Source of the DNA: Malania oleifera
Taxonomy: Eukaryota; Streptophyta; Magnoliopsida; Santalales; Ximeniaceae
Assembly (NCBI RefSeq): GCF_029873635.1
Contig: NC_080423.1
Span: 92,363,191-92,427,190 of the forward strand
Reading direction: 5' to 3'
DNA: 64,000 nucleotides
This document shows positions 62,490-64,000 of the stretch, piece by piece; the stretch's first letter is position 1, and every line of letters begins with the position of its first letter. A model generated the notes under the pieces. It was given only the letters and a program-made list of their open reading frames with translations. It ran no database searches and had not been told where the DNA came from. The translations under genes and the position numbers were made by a program.

Positions 62490-62695
62490 TCCCGCGAGTT
62501 CAGGCAACCAAACTCGTCTTCAGGCTCCTGAAGTGTAAACTTCAGGCGCTTGAGGTTCCAAGGTTAGGCGACCAAAGTGCCTCGGCCAAGTTCTGCCTTC
62601 TCCATTTAATTCTTCAGGCGACTGAACTTAATCTTCAGGCAACCGAAGAAATTCTTCAGGCTACTGAGGTTTGAGTTCAGGCGACCGAAGTTCCC
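62490..62695. repeat. Degenerate TTCAGGCGACCGAA repeats
   Basis: About eight imperfect copies of TTCAGGCGACCGAA or TTCAGGCAACCGAAG, irregularly spaced. Confidence 0.8.
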
Positions 62696-63161
62696 ATTTT
62701 CTCAAATTTTCATATCTAACTAAAAGTCTTCTTGGCTCCTTTTCTTGGGTCTTTCATAAAACATATTTTTCATGATTTTGAAAACATTTCAAGGTCCTTG
62801 AGAGTTTCCTAATGATATACATGAAATGCATGAATCCTAAAACCATTCTAAGTTATAATGAGCCTCAAATTAAATCATATGAAAATGTAAGTACATGAGT
62901 TCTAAATACCCTTTCCCAAGATATTCTTGAACTTTGCTGCTTGCATCTTGATTCCCGTACTCTTTGAGTTCCATGGATCTTGCCAAGATTTGTTGACTTT
63001 CCGTGCATGCTTAGTGTAAGTCCTGTTCACAAACTCAATGCACAGATCAAATATAAAGTGATTTGTCATTATCGAAACAAGATTGGACTCGTAGAGTCAA
63101 CAAGTTGTGTTTGGGACTGTATGTCAATCAAGCATTTCTATGCACACCTATACATATATAC

Positions 63162-63184
63162 TGTAACGACCTCAAATTCTATCC

Positions 63185-63235
<51 letters not shown>

Positions 63236-63683
63236 ATACCTAAGCAGTGAAAACATAAAACATACAACCAATCACATATTTACTATACAATACCAGAATC
63301 CAGTATATACAGACCATATCCATACAAAAATACCCCTCCAGTATCATCTACTCAAAAATATACAACTCTGACAAAAACTTACCTTATAACTAGGGTGATC
63401 TAACCACTTTCTATCCGCGAGCCTGATCTGCTCGCCTAGCTGGTTCACCTGAAAAATGGTAAAGTAATGGGGTGAGTCGACGCTTAGTAAGTGGAAATAT
63501 GCTATTATTAGTGTGTGACAGCTAAGTTAAGAATCCTTAAAAATAGCAACTAAACTGTAATGCAATAAATAATCTTGCAAAACATATCTTTCTTTCTCAA
63601 TTTAAAATATAATGTATCGTCTGTATTTTCTACTCTTCATACTGATAATATCATACTATACTCATCATATACTATAAAACTGT

Positions 63684-63714
<31 letters not shown>

Positions 63715-64000
63715 ACTATACTTATTCCCTAAGACTTTGTACGTCATGATTTGACCCCTCATGACAGGGTTGTGCGGCCCGTAGGCGGGACTCTATCTGG
63801 TCGGCCCTCCAGATAAGTTAATATACTCTACACTACCTCAGCTTGACCAAACTGCATCCTCTCCTAGGCGCGGGACTGACTGCTACCTCGTCTAACTGGC
63901 CCTCTCTACCTAGCGTACTGGGGAGCTACATCCTCTCCGAGCACAGTTAGATGGTACCCACACACTATCTGAGATATGTGGTTGCACTCTATCTGTATAT
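63162..64000 (-). mobile_element. Solo-LTR-family element at the window edge, minus strand
   Basis: It starts TGTAACGACCTC directly after TATAC, where unit 1 continues without it (near 38015). The interior is the reverse complement of the family: GGGTTGTGCGGCCCGTAGGC (63765), a GGTCGGCC-type block and GGGGTGAGTCGACGCTTAGT. The right end is outside the window. Confidence 0.75.
63186..63230. repeat. (TA)n microsatellite
   Basis: A pure TA run near the start of the last element. ORFs across it are spurious. Confidence 0.95.

Larger units (their letters stand above)
61172..63102. mobile_element. Solo-LTR-like element in unit 3
   Basis: 1931 bp from TGTTGATTAAGG to GAGTCAACA with an exact AGTTG target duplication (61167-61171 and 63103-63107). 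Unit 1 shows the unoccupied site (GAGTTGTGTTTGGG near 37955). It includes a G-run near 61199-61210, a TA/TG microsatellite and a TTCAGGCGACCGAA array. It differs in sequence from the TGTAACG family. There is no coding region, so it is a solo LTR or a non-coding LTR derivative. Confidence 0.85.
60863..64000. repeat. Unit 3 of the tandem segmental triplication (runs off the window)
   Basis: It has the same junction as unit 2 (AAAGTTGG followed by AAGTCTTTTGTCGTC), the minisatellite, then the unit-1 sequence (ACCATGAGTTG, then TGTTTGGGACTG after an insertion), interrupted by insertions at 61172 and 63162. Confidence 0.85.

Overview
The window reads as nuclear DNA of a flowering plant, almost certainly a eudicot. 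It is AT-rich, with intron-containing genes of plant type, a plant-like tRNA-Ile, and a dense mixture of plant transposon families: Copia, long solo-LTR-like elements, TRIMs, a Mutator-like element, a hAT-like element, an L1-type LINE piece and probable RTE tails. The species cannot be named from the sequence alone.

Only three protein genes are clear. (1) Transcription elongation factor TFIIS, + strand, 8130-12194: two coding exons and 375 codons. (2) A small coiled-coil protein, - strand, 13805-14656: three exons and 197 codons, with a GC-AG intron. (3) An S6 kinase of the AGC family (target of TOR/PDK1 signalling), + strand, 33816-38623: six coding exons and 490 codons. It is preceded by a spliced leader holding one 66-codon upstream ORF. 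A tRNA-Ile(AAU) gene lies at 16470-16543. A tandemly duplicated 52-codon small ORF with its own TATA-like box (40428-40586 and 50242-50400, - strand) is a weaker candidate gene.

Layout: 1-5441 holds an old broken Copia element with both LTRs and a 5-bp target duplication. 5442-16560 is the gene-bearing part. 17223-18788 is a Mutator-like element with ~440-bp inverted arms and a captured Copia piece. 18861-28560 is a nest: a minus-strand Copia fossil carrying two solo-LTR-like insertions with exact 5-bp target duplications, next to a partial element of the same family. 29211-29800 is a minus-strand TRIM. 30700-38623 is the S6 kinase gene, with a hAT-like element in its last intron.

From 37721 to the end the window is a tandem segmental triplication: units 37721-46220, 46221-60862 and 60863 to beyond 64000. 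Its breakpoint lies in a ~72-bp minisatellite inside the last kinase intron. Unit 1 contains the last kinase exon. Unit 2 keeps the flanking intron and downstream DNA, but a repeat-rich 1.7-kb block sits where the exon would be. Because the units are copies of one another, each serves as an empty-site control for the others. This dates four LTR-type insertions (52777, 56315, 61172, 63162) after the duplication and one TRIM before it.

No CRISPR array, operon or bacterial-type system is present. The most unusual points are the triplication, the conserved small ORF pair, the S6K upstream ORF, the minisatellites of different sequence in the middle of the solo-LTR family, the inverted LTR composite at 56315-59862, and the hairpin-forming Mutator-like element.
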